A stretch of DNA of 64,000 nt from Chryseobacterium camelliae (GTDB lineage: Bacteria; Bacteroidota; Bacteroidia; Flavobacteriales; Weeksellaceae), in assembly GCF_027920545.1 (NCBI RefSeq), contig NZ_CP115859.1:3143501-3207500 (forward strand), given 5' to 3'. Position 1 is the stretch's first letter. The number at the start of each line of letters is the position of its first letter. The notes beneath the pieces are model-generated. The model saw only the letters and a list, made by a program, of their open reading frames with translations, was not told where the DNA came from and made no database searches. Position numbers and translations under genes: made by a program. This document shows, piece after piece, positions 23,597-33,660 of the stretch.

Positions 23597-25024
23597 ATGT
23601 ATCAGAAACTAACTCCTAAACAAAAAGCATTAACAATTAATCTAGATCCTACTATTTATGGTACTTTCGCGGAAATTGGAGCAGGGCAGGAGACTGTTCG
23701 ACACTTTTTTAGAGCAGGGGGAGCTTCGGGTACAATCGCTAAGGCAATGTCTGCTTACGACAAAGATTTTAGTGATGCGATCTATGGAAAAGAGGTAAAA
23801 AACAGATACGTTACTCAAAACAGACTTCGAAAAATGCTTCGTTATGAAGTAGCTTTGATTGAAGAGAGAATTTCCAGAGAAAACAATCCAAACCGAAAGT
23901 TTTTTTCTTATGCCAATACGGTTACTACGATTAACTTTGATAAAACCGTTAAAGGTCATGGTTGGGTAGGGATCCGTTTTCAGGTAAAAGAAAATGAAGA
24001 CTATAACGAAATCGTTATTCACGTAAAATTTAAAGAAAATGATGCTACCTTACAGCAGGAAACCTTAGGGAATCTTGGAGTAAACCTTATTTTTGGAGCT
24101 TTCAATTACTATGACAATCCAAGGACTTTGGTAGAGTCTCTTTACGATGATGTGGCAAAAGACAACCTCGAAATTGACATGATTGATTTCAGCGGACCTG
24201 CTTTTGCATATGTTGATAACAGGCTAATGTCATTGCAATTGGTGAAAAACGGAATGACGGATGCAGTAATTTTCAATTCAGAAGGGAATAACATGCTTCC
24301 TGCAGATATTTTATACAAGAAAAATATTTTTGCGGTAAGGGGAAGTTTCAGACCTGTAACGAAAGTGAATATTGACATGCTTCAGAACGGTTTGGACATG
24401 TTCATGAAAGACGCCATCTGTACTCAGGAAGAAACGGAAGTTTTAATAGAAATTACCATTTCAAACCTTCGTGCAGACGGAGATATTGATGAAAGAGACT
24501 TTCTCGACAGGGTAGATGTTCTCGGTAAACTGGGATATACCGTAATTGTTTCAAACTTTTCAGAATATTATCGCTTAATCGATTACTTCTCCTCTTATAC
24601 AAGCGGGAATATCGGAGTGGCAATGGGGGTTAATAACCTGTTGATGGTATTCGATGAGAAGTATTATAAAGATATGTCAGGAGGAATTCTTGAAGCTTTT
24701 GGTAAATTCTTTAGAAACGGAATGAGAGTGTACCTGTATCCATATAAAGATCCTGAAACCCACGAACTTTTAGACTCTGAAACTCTTAAAGTGGAAGAAA
24801 ACCTGAAAGAATTATATAAATACTTCAAACTCAACGAACGTATTGTGGATATTACAAACTACAACCCTGAGTTTTTAGAAATTTATTCAAGAGATATTTT
24901 GAAAAAAATTGGATGCAATATGAAAGGTTGGGAAACACAGGTTCCTGACGGCGTTGCTGAAATGATTAAAGAACGGGGAATGTTCGGATTTAAAGAAGAT
25001 TTTTCTTTAAAGCAATTCTCCTAA
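23597..25024 (+). CDS. Conserved Bacteroidetes protein of unknown function
   Basis: The 475-residue protein begins MYQKLTPKQKALTINLDPTI and includes FAEIGAGQETVRHFFRAGGA. Homologues are widespread in Flavobacteria and are sometimes labelled nicotinate-nucleotide adenylyltransferase, but the HIGH-type motif of that enzyme is not visible. No signal peptide or membrane segment is seen. It lies just upstream of the GAF gene on the same strand. Confidence 0.7.
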   Translation: MYQKLTPKQKALTINLDPTIYGTFAEIGAGQETVRHFFRAGGASGTIAKAMSAYDKDFSDAIYGKEVKNRYVTQNRLRKMLRYEVALIEERISRENNPNRKFFSYANTVTTINFDKTVKGHGWVGIRFQVKENEDYNEIVIHVKFKENDATLQQETLGNLGVNLIFGAFNYYDNPRTLVESLYDDVAKDNLEIDMIDFSGPAFAYVDNRLMSLQLVKNGMTDAVIFNSEGNNMLPADILYKKNIFAVRGSFRPVTKVNIDMLQNGLDMFMKDAICTQEETEVLIEITISNLRADGDIDERDFLDRVDVLGKLGYTVIVSNFSEYYRLIDYFSSYTSGNIGVAMGVNNLLMVFDEKYYKDMSGGILEAFGKFFRNGMRVYLYPYKDPETHELLDSETLKVEENLKELYKYFKLNERIVDITNYNPEFLEIYSRDILKKIGCNMKGWETQVPDGVAEMIKERGMFGFKEDFSLKQFS

Positions 25025-25037
25025 AACAATATATAGA

Positions 25038-25487
25038 ATGTCAGAATTAAAGAAAAGACTTTCCTCTATCCTTGAAAGTCCTAAACATAATACGGAAGAG
25101 AAGCTTGAAAAAGTTTGTCATCTTTTGGATCAGGAAATTTCTTATTTCAACTGGACGGGGTTTTATTTCAAAAACGGAGATAAAGACGAGTTGAAATTAG
25201 GGCCGTATGTCGGTGCACCGACAGACCATACCATTATTCCTTACGGAAAAGGAATTTGCGGGCAGGTTGCGGTTTCCAATGAGACCTTTGTTGTTCCTGA
25301 TGTAAATGAAGAAAGCAATTATTTAAGCTGCTCAATTGATACAAAAGCTGAAATTGTAGTTCCGATCTTTAAAGACGGTAAAAACATCGGACAGATCGAT
25401 ATCGATTCTCATACAATTGATCCTTTTACAAATGAAGACAGAGAATTGTTGGAATGGCTTTGTAATGAAGTTTCGAAAATAGTATAG
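25038..25487 (+). CDS. GAF-domain protein, free Met-R-sulfoxide reductase type
   Basis: The 149-residue protein is a single GAF domain with YFNWTGFYF, LKLGPYVGAP, YGKGICGQVA, YLSCSIDTKAEIVVP and GQIDIDS. The Cys in GICG and the Cys in LSCS match two of the redox cysteines of fRMsr enzymes. It would reduce free methionine-R-sulfoxide in the cytosol. It lies 14 nt after the 475-aa gene and is followed by a strong terminator. Confidence 0.8.
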   Translation: MSELKKRLSSILESPKHNTEEKLEKVCHLLDQEISYFNWTGFYFKNGDKDELKLGPYVGAPTDHTIIPYGKGICGQVAVSNETFVVPDVNEESNYLSCSIDTKAEIVVPIFKDGKNIGQIDIDSHTIDPFTNEDRELLEWLCNEVSKIV

Positions 25488-25512
25488 TTAAATATTTTTA
25501 ATGTAAAATATA

Positions 25513-25545
25513 AACTCCGGCTCGAAGAGCCGGAGTTTTTTGTTT
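25513..25545 (+). terminator. Terminator after GAF gene
   Basis: AAACTCCGGCT and AGCCGGAGTTT form an 11-bp stem with a short loop and a T run. Confidence 0.85.
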
Positions 25546-25556
25546 GAACAATTCAA

Positions 25557-26294
25557 TCAAATGATAATCGATTTTACCTCAAAAATCAGTTCCTTAAAAT
25601 AATGCTCACACTTGGCAATATGTGTTCCGTACCAGGAAAATGCTTCACCGTCTACGATCATTATTTTTTTCTCAGGATAAAATTCCCTTAGCTCTTCAAT
25701 ATGCTTTTCTTTAAAAGGAAAAGGCTCAGAAGACAGCATAATGATATCCGCTTCTGCTAAATCTTCGGTTTGAATTTCCGGGTAGCGTGTTTTGTCCTTA
25801 AAAATATTTTCAAAGCCGATTTCAGTCAGAATCTTATGAATAAAAGTATCTGAACCTATCGTCATATAAGGATTTTTCCAGATAAGATAAGCTACTTTTA
25901 CATTGGAACTGATTTTAGCCTGATTTAAAATTTCATAGATTTTGAGATTGAAAAGCTGAGCTTTCTCCTCCTTATTAAAGGTTTTTCCGAGGCTTTTAAG
26001 TAAATAATAATTGTCCTCAATGGTTTCTACATTGGTAACGATTACTTTATGTTCATCCATTAAAGCTTCTACCTGCTCTTTGATATTTTCTTCCTTGTTG
26101 GCAAGAATTAAATCGGGTTGTAAAGCTTTGATTTTATCAATGTTAATGTTTTTTGTCCCGCCGATTACCGCTACATTTTTTATTTTTTCTTCAGGATGAA
26201 TACAGAATTTTGTCCTTCCGACAATTTCTTTTTCCGTTAAACCCAAATCAAATAAAGCTTCAGTAATTGAAGGAACCAAAGAAACAACTTTCAT
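25557..26294 (-). CDS. BtuF-like helical-backbone binding protein without signal peptide
   Basis: The 245 residues begin MKVVSLVPSITEALFDLGLT and have GGTKNINIDKIKALQPDLIL and the late DIIMLSSEPFPF and VDGEAFSWYGTH. This is the cobalamin/iron-chelate binding fold (peripla_BP_2). No export signal is visible, which is common for this subgroup in Bacteroidetes. No transporter partner is adjacent; a link to the cobTSC operon at 39 kb is only possible. Confidence 0.75.
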   Translation of the reverse strand: MKVVSLVPSITEALFDLGLTEKEIVGRTKFCIHPEEKIKNVAVIGGTKNINIDKIKALQPDLILANKEENIKEQVEALMDEHKVIVTNVETIEDNYYLLKSLGKTFNKEEKAQLFNLKIYEILNQAKISSNVKVAYLIWKNPYMTIGSDTFIHKILTEIGFENIFKDKTRYPEIQTEDLAEADIIMLSSEPFPFKEKHIEELREFYPEKKIMIVDGEAFSWYGTHIAKCEHYFKELIFEVKSIII

Positions 26295-26319
26295 ATTGCT
26301 ATTTTAGATTTGCCTAAAA

Positions 26320-27666
26320 TTACAAAAGTTTACCCGTTAAGAAAAGTCCGGCTACAGAAAAATAAATGATAAGTCCGGTTACGTCTACTAATGTTGCTAC
26401 AAACGGAGCAGAGGATGTTGCGGGGTCAAGTTTTAATTTTTTTAAAATAAATGGAACCATAGATCCTGAAAGAGTTCCCCAAAGGACGATCATCACTAAA
26501 GAAACACCCACACTAAGCCCTACGAAAGGCCAGTACATTCCATAATTAAAGAAACCGGCTTCGTGCCAGATCATAATCCTTAGAAAGCCGATAATTCCAA
26601 GAATTCCGCCAAGGAAAAGTCCTGTGAAAATCTCTTTTTTCATGACATACCACCAGTCTTTCAATCCGATTTCCTGAAGTGCCATTGCTCTAATGATCAA
26701 TGTTGCAGCCTGCGAACCTGAGTTTCCTCCACTGGAAATAATCAGCGGGACAAATAAAGCCAAAACAACGGCTTTTTGAATTTCATCTTCAAAATATCCC
26801 ATGGCAGAAGCGGTCAACATTTCTGAAAAGAATAGGATGATCAGCCACATTCCCCTTTTTTTAATCATTTCAATTAAAGAGGTTTGCGTATAGGGAACAT
26901 CCAATGCTTCAAGTCCCCCGAACTTTTGAATATCTTCAGTGTTTTGTTGCTCTATCTGGTCTAAGATGTCATCAATGGTAACGATTCCCACCAAAACTCC
27001 TGCTTCAGTTATAATAGGAAGAGCTGCTCTGTCATATTTTTCAAAATACTGTACAGCATCTTCTTTGGAAGTGGTGGTTGTAATGGCAACAAAATGATTA
27101 TCGGTGATCTCGGATATTAAAGTATCTTCCTCTGCTAAAAGTAAACTTCCCAATGCAATATCATCAATCAGGCGGTTTCTTTCATCCACTACATACAGGT
27201 GGTTCATTGTTTCCACTCTTTTACCCACCTTTTTTATTTGCTGCAGACATTTTTTTACGGTCCATTCCTTACGGATCTGGATGTAATAAGGCGTCATCAG
27301 ACGGGCAATGGAGTCGGAATTGTATCCTAAAAGTTTCAGCGCAATTCTCCTTTCCTGTGGGTTAAGATGATTGATGGAATATTTGATTAATTCATCCGGA
27401 AAATCTTCAAATAAAGCCGTCCTGTCATCGGGAGTCATGGCATTCAAAATCTCGGAAACTTCATCGCTTCCGATACTTCTGATGGTTTCTTCCTGAAAAT
27501 CGGGATCAAGATGTGAAAAAACGTCTGCTTTATATTCTTTCGGAACCTTCAAAAATGCTAAAAGCCTCTCATCAGCGGGAAGTCCGCTAAGAGTTTCGGC
27601 AATATCGGCAGGGTTAAAGATAAGTTCGTCTCTGGAATTCAAAACGTGAAATTTTTGGATATGCAA
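26320..27666 (-). CDS. mgtE: Magnesium transporter MgtE
   Basis: The 448-residue protein has the MgtE N domain ([31 protein letters not shown]), two CBS domains (about 130-250) and five membrane helices with [20 protein letters not shown]. It imports Mg2+ and is gated by Mg2+ in the cytosolic domains. The first usable codon is TTG at 27666; no ATG occurs nearby in frame. Confidence 0.93.
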   Translation of the reverse strand: MHIQKFHVLNSRDELIFNPADIAETLSGLPADERLLAFLKVPKEYKADVFSHLDPDFQEETIRSIGSDEVSEILNAMTPDDRTALFEDFPDELIKYSINHLNPQERRIALKLLGYNSDSIARLMTPYYIQIRKEWTVKKCLQQIKKVGKRVETMNHLYVVDERNRLIDDIALGSLLLAEEDTLISEITDNHFVAITTTTSKEDAVQYFEKYDRAALPIITEAGVLVGIVTIDDILDQIEQQNTEDIQKFGGLEALDVPYTQTSLIEMIKKRGMWLIILFFSEMLTASAMGYFEDEIQKAVVLALFVPLIISSGGNSGSQAATLIIRAMALQEIGLKDWWYVMKKEIFTGLFLGGILGIIGFLRIMIWHEAGFFNYGMYWPFVGLSVGVSLVMIVLWGTLSGSMVPFILKKLKLDPATSSAPFVATLVDVTGLIIYFSVAGLFLTGKLL

Positions 27667-27726
27667 AAATAATTTAAATTTTCAAGAAACAGGAATAATG
27701 GATGAAATTTAAAGAATATTTAAAGA

Positions 27727-28281
27727 CTAGAATCCCGATTCTGCGGCAGATTTTATTTTCTTCAACTTCTTTAAAATTCCTTTTATAGCCCCATTTGTAC
27801 CTATTTTTATGGAATTTTCAGTAGATCCCAAAAGACGCATGTTTTTACGATAAGTATCGTAGTCTGTTTCCGTGAGTAGATTCCCTGTAGCATCGAAAAG
27901 CTTCATGCTGACTACGACCTGATTTGAAAATACATATTTACCTAAGCCTACTTTAAAATATTTCACTTTTGGAACAATCGCAAAATCGGTTGCATTGTTA
28001 CTGCAATATTCTATAATGGTTTGTTTGTCGATGCTGTCATAAGGAACCTGAACTTCAGCTCTTAGCATTTTGCTTTTTTTCATGTTACTGATGTTATCGC
28101 TAACAGCACTGAAAAATGCGTTGTTGGTAGGCTCTTTAATTTCCTCGATATCGGGCTCTACCTCAGGATTGAAGTAAAGAACTTTTTTAGTTTTATTATC
28201 GGTACTTTTTTGTGCTTTCATTGAAGCTGTTCCGGTCAATAAAAAAGAAGTAAGGACTAAAAAAAATAAAACTTTTCTCAT
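27727..28281 (-). CDS. Secreted protein of unknown function
   Basis: A signal peptide (about residues 1-23, ending ASMKAQ) precedes a 160-residue domain with SDNISNMKKSKMLRAEVQVP and VVVSMKLFDATGNLLTETDY. It looks like a periplasmic or outer-membrane-associated protein. Not recognised beyond that. Confidence 0.6.
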   Translation of the reverse strand: MRKVLFFLVLTSFLLTGTASMKAQKSTDNKTKKVLYFNPEVEPDIEEIKEPTNNAFFSAVSDNISNMKKSKMLRAEVQVPYDSIDKQTIIEYCSNNATDFAIVPKVKYFKVGLGKYVFSNQVVVSMKLFDATGNLLTETDYDTYRKNMRLLGSTENSIKIGTNGAIKGILKKLKKIKSAAESGF

Positions 28282-28388
28282 TTGTAAATCGATTGCAAAA
28301 TTACTGTCTTTTAATGGGATGACATAATTTTTTTAAGAAATTTTTAACATTTTTTTCTATTAATTTCCATATATGAAATCAATAATGT

Positions 28389-28418
28389 TTGCAGAATCAA
28401 AAAATAGTCGTAATTTTG
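28389..28418 (+). promoter_or_regulatory. rpsO promoter
   Basis: TTG at 28389 and TAATTTTG at 28411 are separated by 19 nt, a near-ideal Bacteroidetes promoter. The leader to the rpsO ATG is about 30 nt. Confidence 0.75.
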
Positions 28419-28453
28419 CACGCGTTACATAATAATCATTAAACAATATTGGA

Positions 28454-28723
28454 ATGTACTTAACAACAGAAAAAAAGCAGGAAATTTTCGCAAAACACGG
28501 AAAATCTGCACAAGACACAGGAAGTGCTGAAGGACAAATTGCACTTTTCACTTTCAGAATCAACCACTTATCTCAGCACTTAAAAGCTAACCGTCACGAT
28601 TTTAACACAGAAAGATCTTTGGTGAAATTGGTAGGTAAGAGAAAAAGTTTACTAGATTACCTTAAAAACAAAGATATCGCAAGATATAGAGCAATTATTG
28701 CTGAACTAGGTTTAAGAAAATAA
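28454..28723 (+). CDS. rpsO: 30S ribosomal protein S15
   Basis: The 89 residues match S15: DTGSAEGQIALFTFRINHLS, HLKANRHDFNTERSLVKLVG, KRKSLLDYLK and RYRAIIAELGLRK. S15 binds 16S rRNA in the central domain of the small subunit. A terminator follows, so the usual rpsO-pnp operon is broken by an extra gene. Confidence 0.98.
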   Translation: MYLTTEKKQEIFAKHGKSAQDTGSAEGQIALFTFRINHLSQHLKANRHDFNTERSLVKLVGKRKSLLDYLKNKDIARYRAIIAELGLRK

Positions 28724-28741
28724 TCTATAAAGATTTACACA

Positions 28742-28772
28742 AGAGCAACTTCGAAAGGAGTTGCTTTTTTTA
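28742..28772 (+). terminator. rpsO terminator
   Basis: AGCAACT and AGTTGCT arms are followed by a run of T residues. Confidence 0.85.
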
Positions 28773-28867
28773 TGCTTTTTATTGAATATATTGAGAATAG
28801 TCGAATTTTAATTGTTTTTTTTAAATGAATAATTAAATTTGTTTCTTTTTTTTAATAACGATTAATT

Positions 28868-30034
28868 TTGAAGAATTTTTATACTTGTTTTTTAGTTTTA
28901 TTATCAATGCTCTGCTGGGCTCAAGAGACAGATTCTATAAAAGGTAATACATCCTGGGCCGTTTCTACAGGTGCGGAATACGGAACCGTTTTGCCGACTA
29001 ATATTCATTTGGAAAGTTATCCAAACAGAGGATATACCGGCTATTCATTCCAATTTTTGAAACAGGCAACAGGGGCAAAAGATTGGGAAAAATTGTATAA
29101 TTATCCTCAATACGGTATTGGTTTTTTTGCTTTTGATTTTCTTGAGAATAAACAAATGGGAAGCCCTTTTGCTGTTTATGGAATATATAACGCCAAAATT
29201 AAGCAATGGGGAAAGCTTAAATGGTCTCATCATATTAATTTTGGTATTTCTTTTAATTCAAATCCTTTTGATCTGGAGAACAGATATTATAATACTTCAG
29301 TAGGTTCAAAAACTAATATGTTTATTAGTGTAGGAACTGGCTTGTATTATGAAATGGGGAAACATTTTGATTTAGGATTGAATCTCAAATTTAATCATCT
29401 TTCAAATGGATCATTGAAAATCCCGAATAAAGGATTGAATAGTGTGGCACCTCAGTTGAGTCTGGTGTATTACCCGGAAAGAGTGACTATTAAAAGAGAT
29501 GATTCCGTTACAACAAACAATAAAAAATATAATACATTAGAGTTTTCAGTATTTGCAGGAAGAAAAGATGCTTTTTATAAAGGTGAAAGAAGAGACGAAA
29601 TAAAATTATATGACGGGTTTGATTATTCAATATATGGAACAGAAGCTTTTTATTTACGTCAATATTCTGCTAAGTCAGCATATGGAATAGGGATAGGAAT
29701 AACTAAGGATGAAGAATATAACAACACCATGTATGTTTCAGACAGTACATTATATCAAAAAAAACGTTTTTCTCATAGCCAGCTTTTGTTTAGTGTTATT
29801 CCCACCTATCGTTTGATGATTGGTAATTTATATGTGAATGTGGGAGCAGGATACTATGCGTTCAAAAAAACAACAAAATATGATAAAACCGCTTTCTTTC
29901 AAAGAATAGGGTTACAGTATCAGTTTACAGATCGTTTATTTGCCTCATTCGGAATCAATGCTTATGATTTCCATGTTGCCAATTATCTGGAATGGAAACT
30001 GGGCTATACTTTTTCCAAAAAAGCCAGAAAATAG
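28868..30034 (+). CDS. PagL-like lipid A deacylase / acyloxyacyl hydrolase family
   Basis: TTG is the start, giving a signal peptide (about residues 1-18, ending CWAQ). The barrel-like protein has YNYPQYGIGF, and FNHLSNGSLKIPNKGLN holds a HxSNG motif like the catalytic His-Ser of PagL. It would remove a fatty acid from lipid A in the outer membrane. At 388 residues it is longer than PagL, with an extra C-terminal barrel region. It separates rpsO from pnp. Confidence 0.72.
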   Translation: MKNFYTCFLVLLSMLCWAQETDSIKGNTSWAVSTGAEYGTVLPTNIHLESYPNRGYTGYSFQFLKQATGAKDWEKLYNYPQYGIGFFAFDFLENKQMGSPFAVYGIYNAKIKQWGKLKWSHHINFGISFNSNPFDLENRYYNTSVGSKTNMFISVGTGLYYEMGKHFDLGLNLKFNHLSNGSLKIPNKGLNSVAPQLSLVYYPERVTIKRDDSVTTNNKKYNTLEFSVFAGRKDAFYKGERRDEIKLYDGFDYSIYGTEAFYLRQYSAKSAYGIGIGITKDEEYNNTMYVSDSTLYQKKRFSHSQLLFSVIPTYRLMIGNLYVNVGAGYYAFKKTTKYDKTAFFQRIGLQYQFTDRLFASFGINAYDFHVANYLEWKLGYTFSKKARK

Positions 30035-30107
30035 AAGTCTGAATGTTTTTTTGATCAAACGAAAACCTTTTTGGAACTCAATTTTCGGTTTTATCCAAAT
30101 AATACAT

Positions 30108-30115
30108 TAAATTTG
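30108..30115 (+). promoter_or_regulatory. -7 box upstream of pnp
   Basis: TAAATTTG matches the -7 consensus; it lies about 66 nt before the pnp ATG. No good -33 TTG is seen at the usual distance. Confidence 0.45.
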
Positions 30116-30181
30116 CAAACGAAAATTTAAAGAGTTTAAATAATAATCGTACTCAATACGGAGTACAATAGACGAAAATTT

Positions 30182-32371
30182 ATGAGTATACCTCAAGCGT
30201 TTACAGAAACGATTACTCTTGCAGACGGAAGAGAAATCACACTTGAAACAGGGAAGCTGGCAAAACAGGCTGACGGATCTGTGGTAGTAAAAATGGGCGG
30301 AACAATGCTTTTAGCAACTGTTGTAGCCAATAAAGAAGCAAATCCGGGAGTGGATTTTTTACCTTTAACGGTAGATTACAGAGAGAAATTTTATGCAGGA
30401 GGTAGAATTCCGGGAAACTTTTTTCGTAGAGAAGCAAGACCTTCTGATCAGGAAATTTTAACAATGCGTTTGGTAGACAGAGTGCTACGTCCGCTTTTCC
30501 CTGAAGATTTCCATGCGGAAGTTCAGGTAATGATTTCATTAATTTCTTACGATGGGCAAACAATTCCTGATGATTTAGCAGGTTTAGCAGCTTCTGCAGC
30601 GATTGCTATTACTGATATTCCTTTCAACGGACCAATGTCTGAAGTAAGAGTGGTAAGATTCAACGGTGAGTTGGCGATCAATCCAAGCTACGAGCAGTTA
30701 AAAGATTCTGAACTTGATATTATGGTTGGAGCTACTAAAGACTCAATCGTAATGGTAGAAGGAGAGATGAAAGAGATCTCTGAGCAGGAAATGCTGGAAG
30801 CAATCATCTTCGCTCATGCTGAAATCAAAAAACAAATCGAAGCTCAGGAAAGATTAGCTGAAAAAGTAGGAAAAGCTTTCCCTAAAAGAGAATATTCTCA
30901 CGAAACTCACGACGAGGAAATTCGTGAAAAAGTTTGGAGAGAAACTTACGATAAAGTATACGAAGTGGCAAAAACTCCATCCGGAAAAGAAGAAAGAGGA
31001 GAAAAGTTCAAAGCGGTTCGTGAAGAGTTTTTAGCTCAATATGCTGATAATGAAGAAGAATTGGAAAGAGTAACACCTTTCGTAAAAGTATATTATCATG
31101 ATGTAGAAAAAGAAGCAATGCGTCAGATGATCCTTGAAGACAATATCCGTCTGGATGGCCGTGATCCTCAAACGATCCGTCCGATCTGGTCAGAAATTGA
31201 CTATCTTCCGGGAGCTCACGGTTCTGCAATCTTTACAAGAGGGGAAACTCAGTCTTTAACGGCTGTTACGTTAGGTTCCGTAAAAGATGCGAACATGGTA
31301 GACAGCGTAATCACTCAGCACGACGAAAAATTCTTCCTACATTATAATTTCCCTCCATTCTCAACAGGTGAAGCAAGACCTTTAAGAGGAACTTCAAGAA
31401 GAGAAGTAGGACACGGAAACTTAGCTCAAAGAGCTTTGCAGGCAGTAATTCCTGAAGAAAATCCATACACCATCAGAATTGTTTCTGATATCTTAGAATC
31501 AAACGGTTCGTCTTCAATGGCAACAGTTTGTGCAGGAACATTAGCATTAATGGATGCCGGTGTGCAAATTACAAAGCCCGTTTCAGGTATTGCAATGGGA
31601 TTGATCACTGACGTAAAATCAGGAAAATTCACGGTACTTTCAGATATCTTAGGAGATGAAGATCACCTTGGAGATATGGACTTTAAAGTAACGGGAACTG
31701 CAGACGGTATTACAGCTTGTCAGATGGATATCAAAATTCAGGGACTTTCTATGGACATCATGGAAAAAGCTTTGATGCAGGCAAGAGACGGAAGATTACA
31801 TATCTTAAATAAAATCACGGAAACGATCTCTGAACCAAGAGAAGATGTGAAACCTCACGCTCCGAAAATGGTGGTAATGGAAATTCCTAAAGATTTCATT
31901 GGTGCCGTAATCGGACCTGGTGGAAAAATCATTCAGCAAATGCAGAAAGATACGGAAACCGTTATCGCAATTGAAGAAATTGGTGAAATCGGACGTATTG
32001 AAATCGCAGGAACAGACAGAGAGAAAATTAACGCTGCTGTTGCTAAGATTAATGAAATTACTTTCGTACCGGTTGTAGGTGAAGTTTACAAAGGTAAAGT
32101 AGTGAAAGTAATGGATTTCGGAGCTTTTGTAGCTATTGCTAAAGGAACCGAAGGTCTTCTTCACATCTCGGAAATCGAGTGGAAGCGTTTAGACAAAGTT
32201 CCTTATGCGGAAGGTGATGAAGTTGAAGTAAAATTCATGGGGTATGATGATCGTAAGAAAATGAAACTTTCAAGAAAAGTTCTTCTACCAAGACCTCCAA
32301 AACCGGAAGCTAAACCAAAGCAAGAAGTACAAGCTCAGGCAGGAGGTGAAAAACCTGCTGAACAAGCTTAA
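30182..32371 (+). CDS. pnp: Polyribonucleotide nucleotidyltransferase (PNPase)
   Basis: The 729-residue protein has two RNase PH domains ([36 protein letters not shown]), a KH domain ([20 protein letters not shown]) and an S1 domain ([20 protein letters not shown]). It degrades RNA 3' to 5' using phosphate and matures small RNAs. A Pro/Lys/Ala-rich tail ends the protein. A terminator follows. Confidence 0.98.
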   Translation: MSIPQAFTETITLADGREITLETGKLAKQADGSVVVKMGGTMLLATVVANKEANPGVDFLPLTVDYREKFYAGGRIPGNFFRREARPSDQEILTMRLVDRVLRPLFPEDFHAEVQVMISLISYDGQTIPDDLAGLAASAAIAITDIPFNGPMSEVRVVRFNGELAINPSYEQLKDSELDIMVGATKDSIVMVEGEMKEISEQEMLEAIIFAHAEIKKQIEAQERLAEKVGKAFPKREYSHETHDEEIREKVWRETYDKVYEVAKTPSGKEERGEKFKAVREEFLAQYADNEEELERVTPFVKVYYHDVEKEAMRQMILEDNIRLDGRDPQTIRPIWSEIDYLPGAHGSAIFTRGETQSLTAVTLGSVKDANMVDSVITQHDEKFFLHYNFPPFSTGEARPLRGTSRREVGHGNLAQRALQAVIPEENPYTIRIVSDILESNGSSSMATVCAGTLALMDAGVQITKPVSGIAMGLITDVKSGKFTVLSDILGDEDHLGDMDFKVTGTADGITACQMDIKIQGLSMDIMEKALMQARDGRLHILNKITETISEPREDVKPHAPKMVVMEIPKDFIGAVIGPGGKIIQQMQKDTETVIAIEEIGEIGRIEIAGTDREKINAAVAKINEITFVPVVGEVYKGKVVKVMDFGAFVAIAKGTEGLLHISEIEWKRLDKVPYAEGDEVEVKFMGYDDRKKMKLSRKVLLPRPPKPEAKPKQEVQAQAGGEKPAEQA

Positions 32372-32377
32372 TAAAAT

Positions 32378-32411
32378 AGAAACCACCGGAATTTCCGGTG
32401 GTTTTTTGTTT
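32378..32411 (+). terminator. pnp terminator
   Basis: AAACCACCGGAA and TTCCGGTGGTTT form a long stem followed by T residues. Confidence 0.9.
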
Positions 32412-32714
32412 TTATCTCTTTGATATTTTGATTATTTGATATCCGTTAATTTCATTTTTCGTATATTTGTATCTCATCAGTGAAAATTCTTTATCTTTAA
32501 ACTAAGAATAAGAATTTGGATATTCATTTTTTTCTTCTTTTCATTTTTTACTGCCGTTTAAAATTGTAAAGCGGCAATTTGGATCATCAATTAATGAAAA
32601 GCTTATAAAGAAGCTTAGATGTTTCTCTTTGAGAAATATAATGGTGTGGAATTAGTTTATTTTTATATCTAAGCTAATTAATAATACTCGATAATTTTAA
32701 TTTTATAATAATAT
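32412..32714 (+). promoter_or_regulatory. Intergenic leader region of the cold-shock gene
   Basis: About 300 nt lie between the pnp terminator and the cold-shock gene. It holds a TGCCG...CGGCA hairpin (32551-32577) and AT-rich sequence, including TATATTTG-like boxes, but no gene. A long 5' leader is common for cold-shock genes, where it acts as an RNA thermosensor; that role is inferred. Confidence 0.35.
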
Positions 32715-33149
32715 ATGGCAGATTCTTTCTCTAAAAAAGAAAATTTCAAGAAGAAACAGCAAAAACAAAAAGAAAAAGCTTTACGTCGCGAAGAACGTAA
32801 AGAAAACAATGACAAAGGCAAAAGTCTTGATGAAATGTTTATGTATGTAGATGCAAACGGGCAACTGACATCTACACCACCTGATAATGATGAAAGAGTT
32901 GAAATAGATCTTGACAACATCCAGTTGGGTGCTGCTCCAATTGAAGCTGAAGAAGCTTTAAAAACAGGAATTGTAACTTTTTTAAGTGAAAAAGGTTATG
33001 GATTCATCACGGAAGATAAAACAAAAGAAAATATCTTCTTCCATAACAATAATTGTATAGATCCTATTAAAAAAGGAAATAAAGTATCTTTTGAAAAAGA
33101 AAAATCTCCGAAAGGATTTTCTGCAACAGAGATCAGATTGGTAAAATAA
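32715..33149 (+). CDS. Cold-shock-domain protein with basic N-terminal extension
   Basis: Residues about 82-144 form a cold-shock domain (GIVTFLSEKGYGFITEDKTK, ENIFFH, KKGNKVSFE). The first 40 residues are Lys/Arg-rich (FKKKQQKQKEKALRREERKE) and a linker follows. It is likely an RNA-binding chaperone in the cytosol. The extension is typical of a Bacteroidetes subgroup. Confidence 0.85.
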   Translation: MADSFSKKENFKKKQQKQKEKALRREERKENNDKGKSLDEMFMYVDANGQLTSTPPDNDERVEIDLDNIQLGAAPIEAEEALKTGIVTFLSEKGYGFITEDKTKENIFFHNNNCIDPIKKGNKVSFEKEKSPKGFSATEIRLVK

Positions 33150-33186
33150 TTAATCCCACCTCAGATTAATTTCTCAGATATAGTAG

Positions 33187-33214
33187 AATCCCTCAAAAAA
33201 AATGAGGGATTTTG
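33187..33214 (+). terminator. Terminator after cold-shock gene
   Basis: ATCCCTCA and TGAGGGAT arms with an A-rich loop are followed by TTTTG. Confidence 0.75.
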
Positions 33215-33259
33215 TATGTTTATAAATGACGAGATTTAATTATCTTTAAACAAAAACTT

Positions 33260-33613
33260 ATGAAAAAATTATTGCTTCTTTCTCTTATCGGTTTTGCTTC
33301 TTCTTCCTTTGCACAGACGGTAAATGATGTCCCTCTTAAAGATATTGAGGTTGATTATGTTCAGATTATCGGAACAGGAAGATCATTGAGCACCAAAGTA
33401 AATGTTGAAATTGATTTTGGACAGGAAACCAAGTCGATTTCCTTTAAAAACGGAACAAACATTAAAGACGAGAGAGGACGGAACATGAAGTTTAATTCAA
33501 TGATGGATGCGCTTAACTTTATGTCTGCAAACGGGTATTCCTTCCAGTTTGCTTACACTATGAATGATGAAAAAGATAAGGCGATTTATTATATTTTAAA
33601 GAAGAATAAATAA
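33260..33613 (+). CDS. Secreted small protein of unknown function
   Basis: The signal peptide MKKLLLLSLIGFASSSFAQ is followed by a 98-residue domain (DVPLKDIEVDYVQIIGTGRS and VEIDFGQETK). It is likely periplasmic. A terminator with arms ATCCACCGAAA/TTTCGGTGGAT follows at about 33618. Confidence 0.6.
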   Translation: MKKLLLLSLIGFASSSFAQTVNDVPLKDIEVDYVQIIGTGRSLSTKVNVEIDFGQETKSISFKNGTNIKDERGRNMKFNSMMDALNFMSANGYSFQFAYTMNDEKDKAIYYILKKNK

Positions 33614-33616
33614 CAA

Positions 33617-33647
33617 AATCCACCGAAATTTTCGGTGGATTTTTATC
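33617..33647 (+). terminator. Bidirectional terminator between convergent genes
   Basis: An 11-bp stem ATCCACCGAAA/TTTCGGTGGAT is followed by a T run and sits between convergent genes. Confidence 0.85.
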
Positions 33648-33660
33648 GTACATTTTATGA

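Noticed and set aside
23597..25024. Nicotinate-nucleotide adenylyltransferase
   Set aside because: The label is sometimes given to homologues, but no nucleotidyltransferase HxGH motif is visible.
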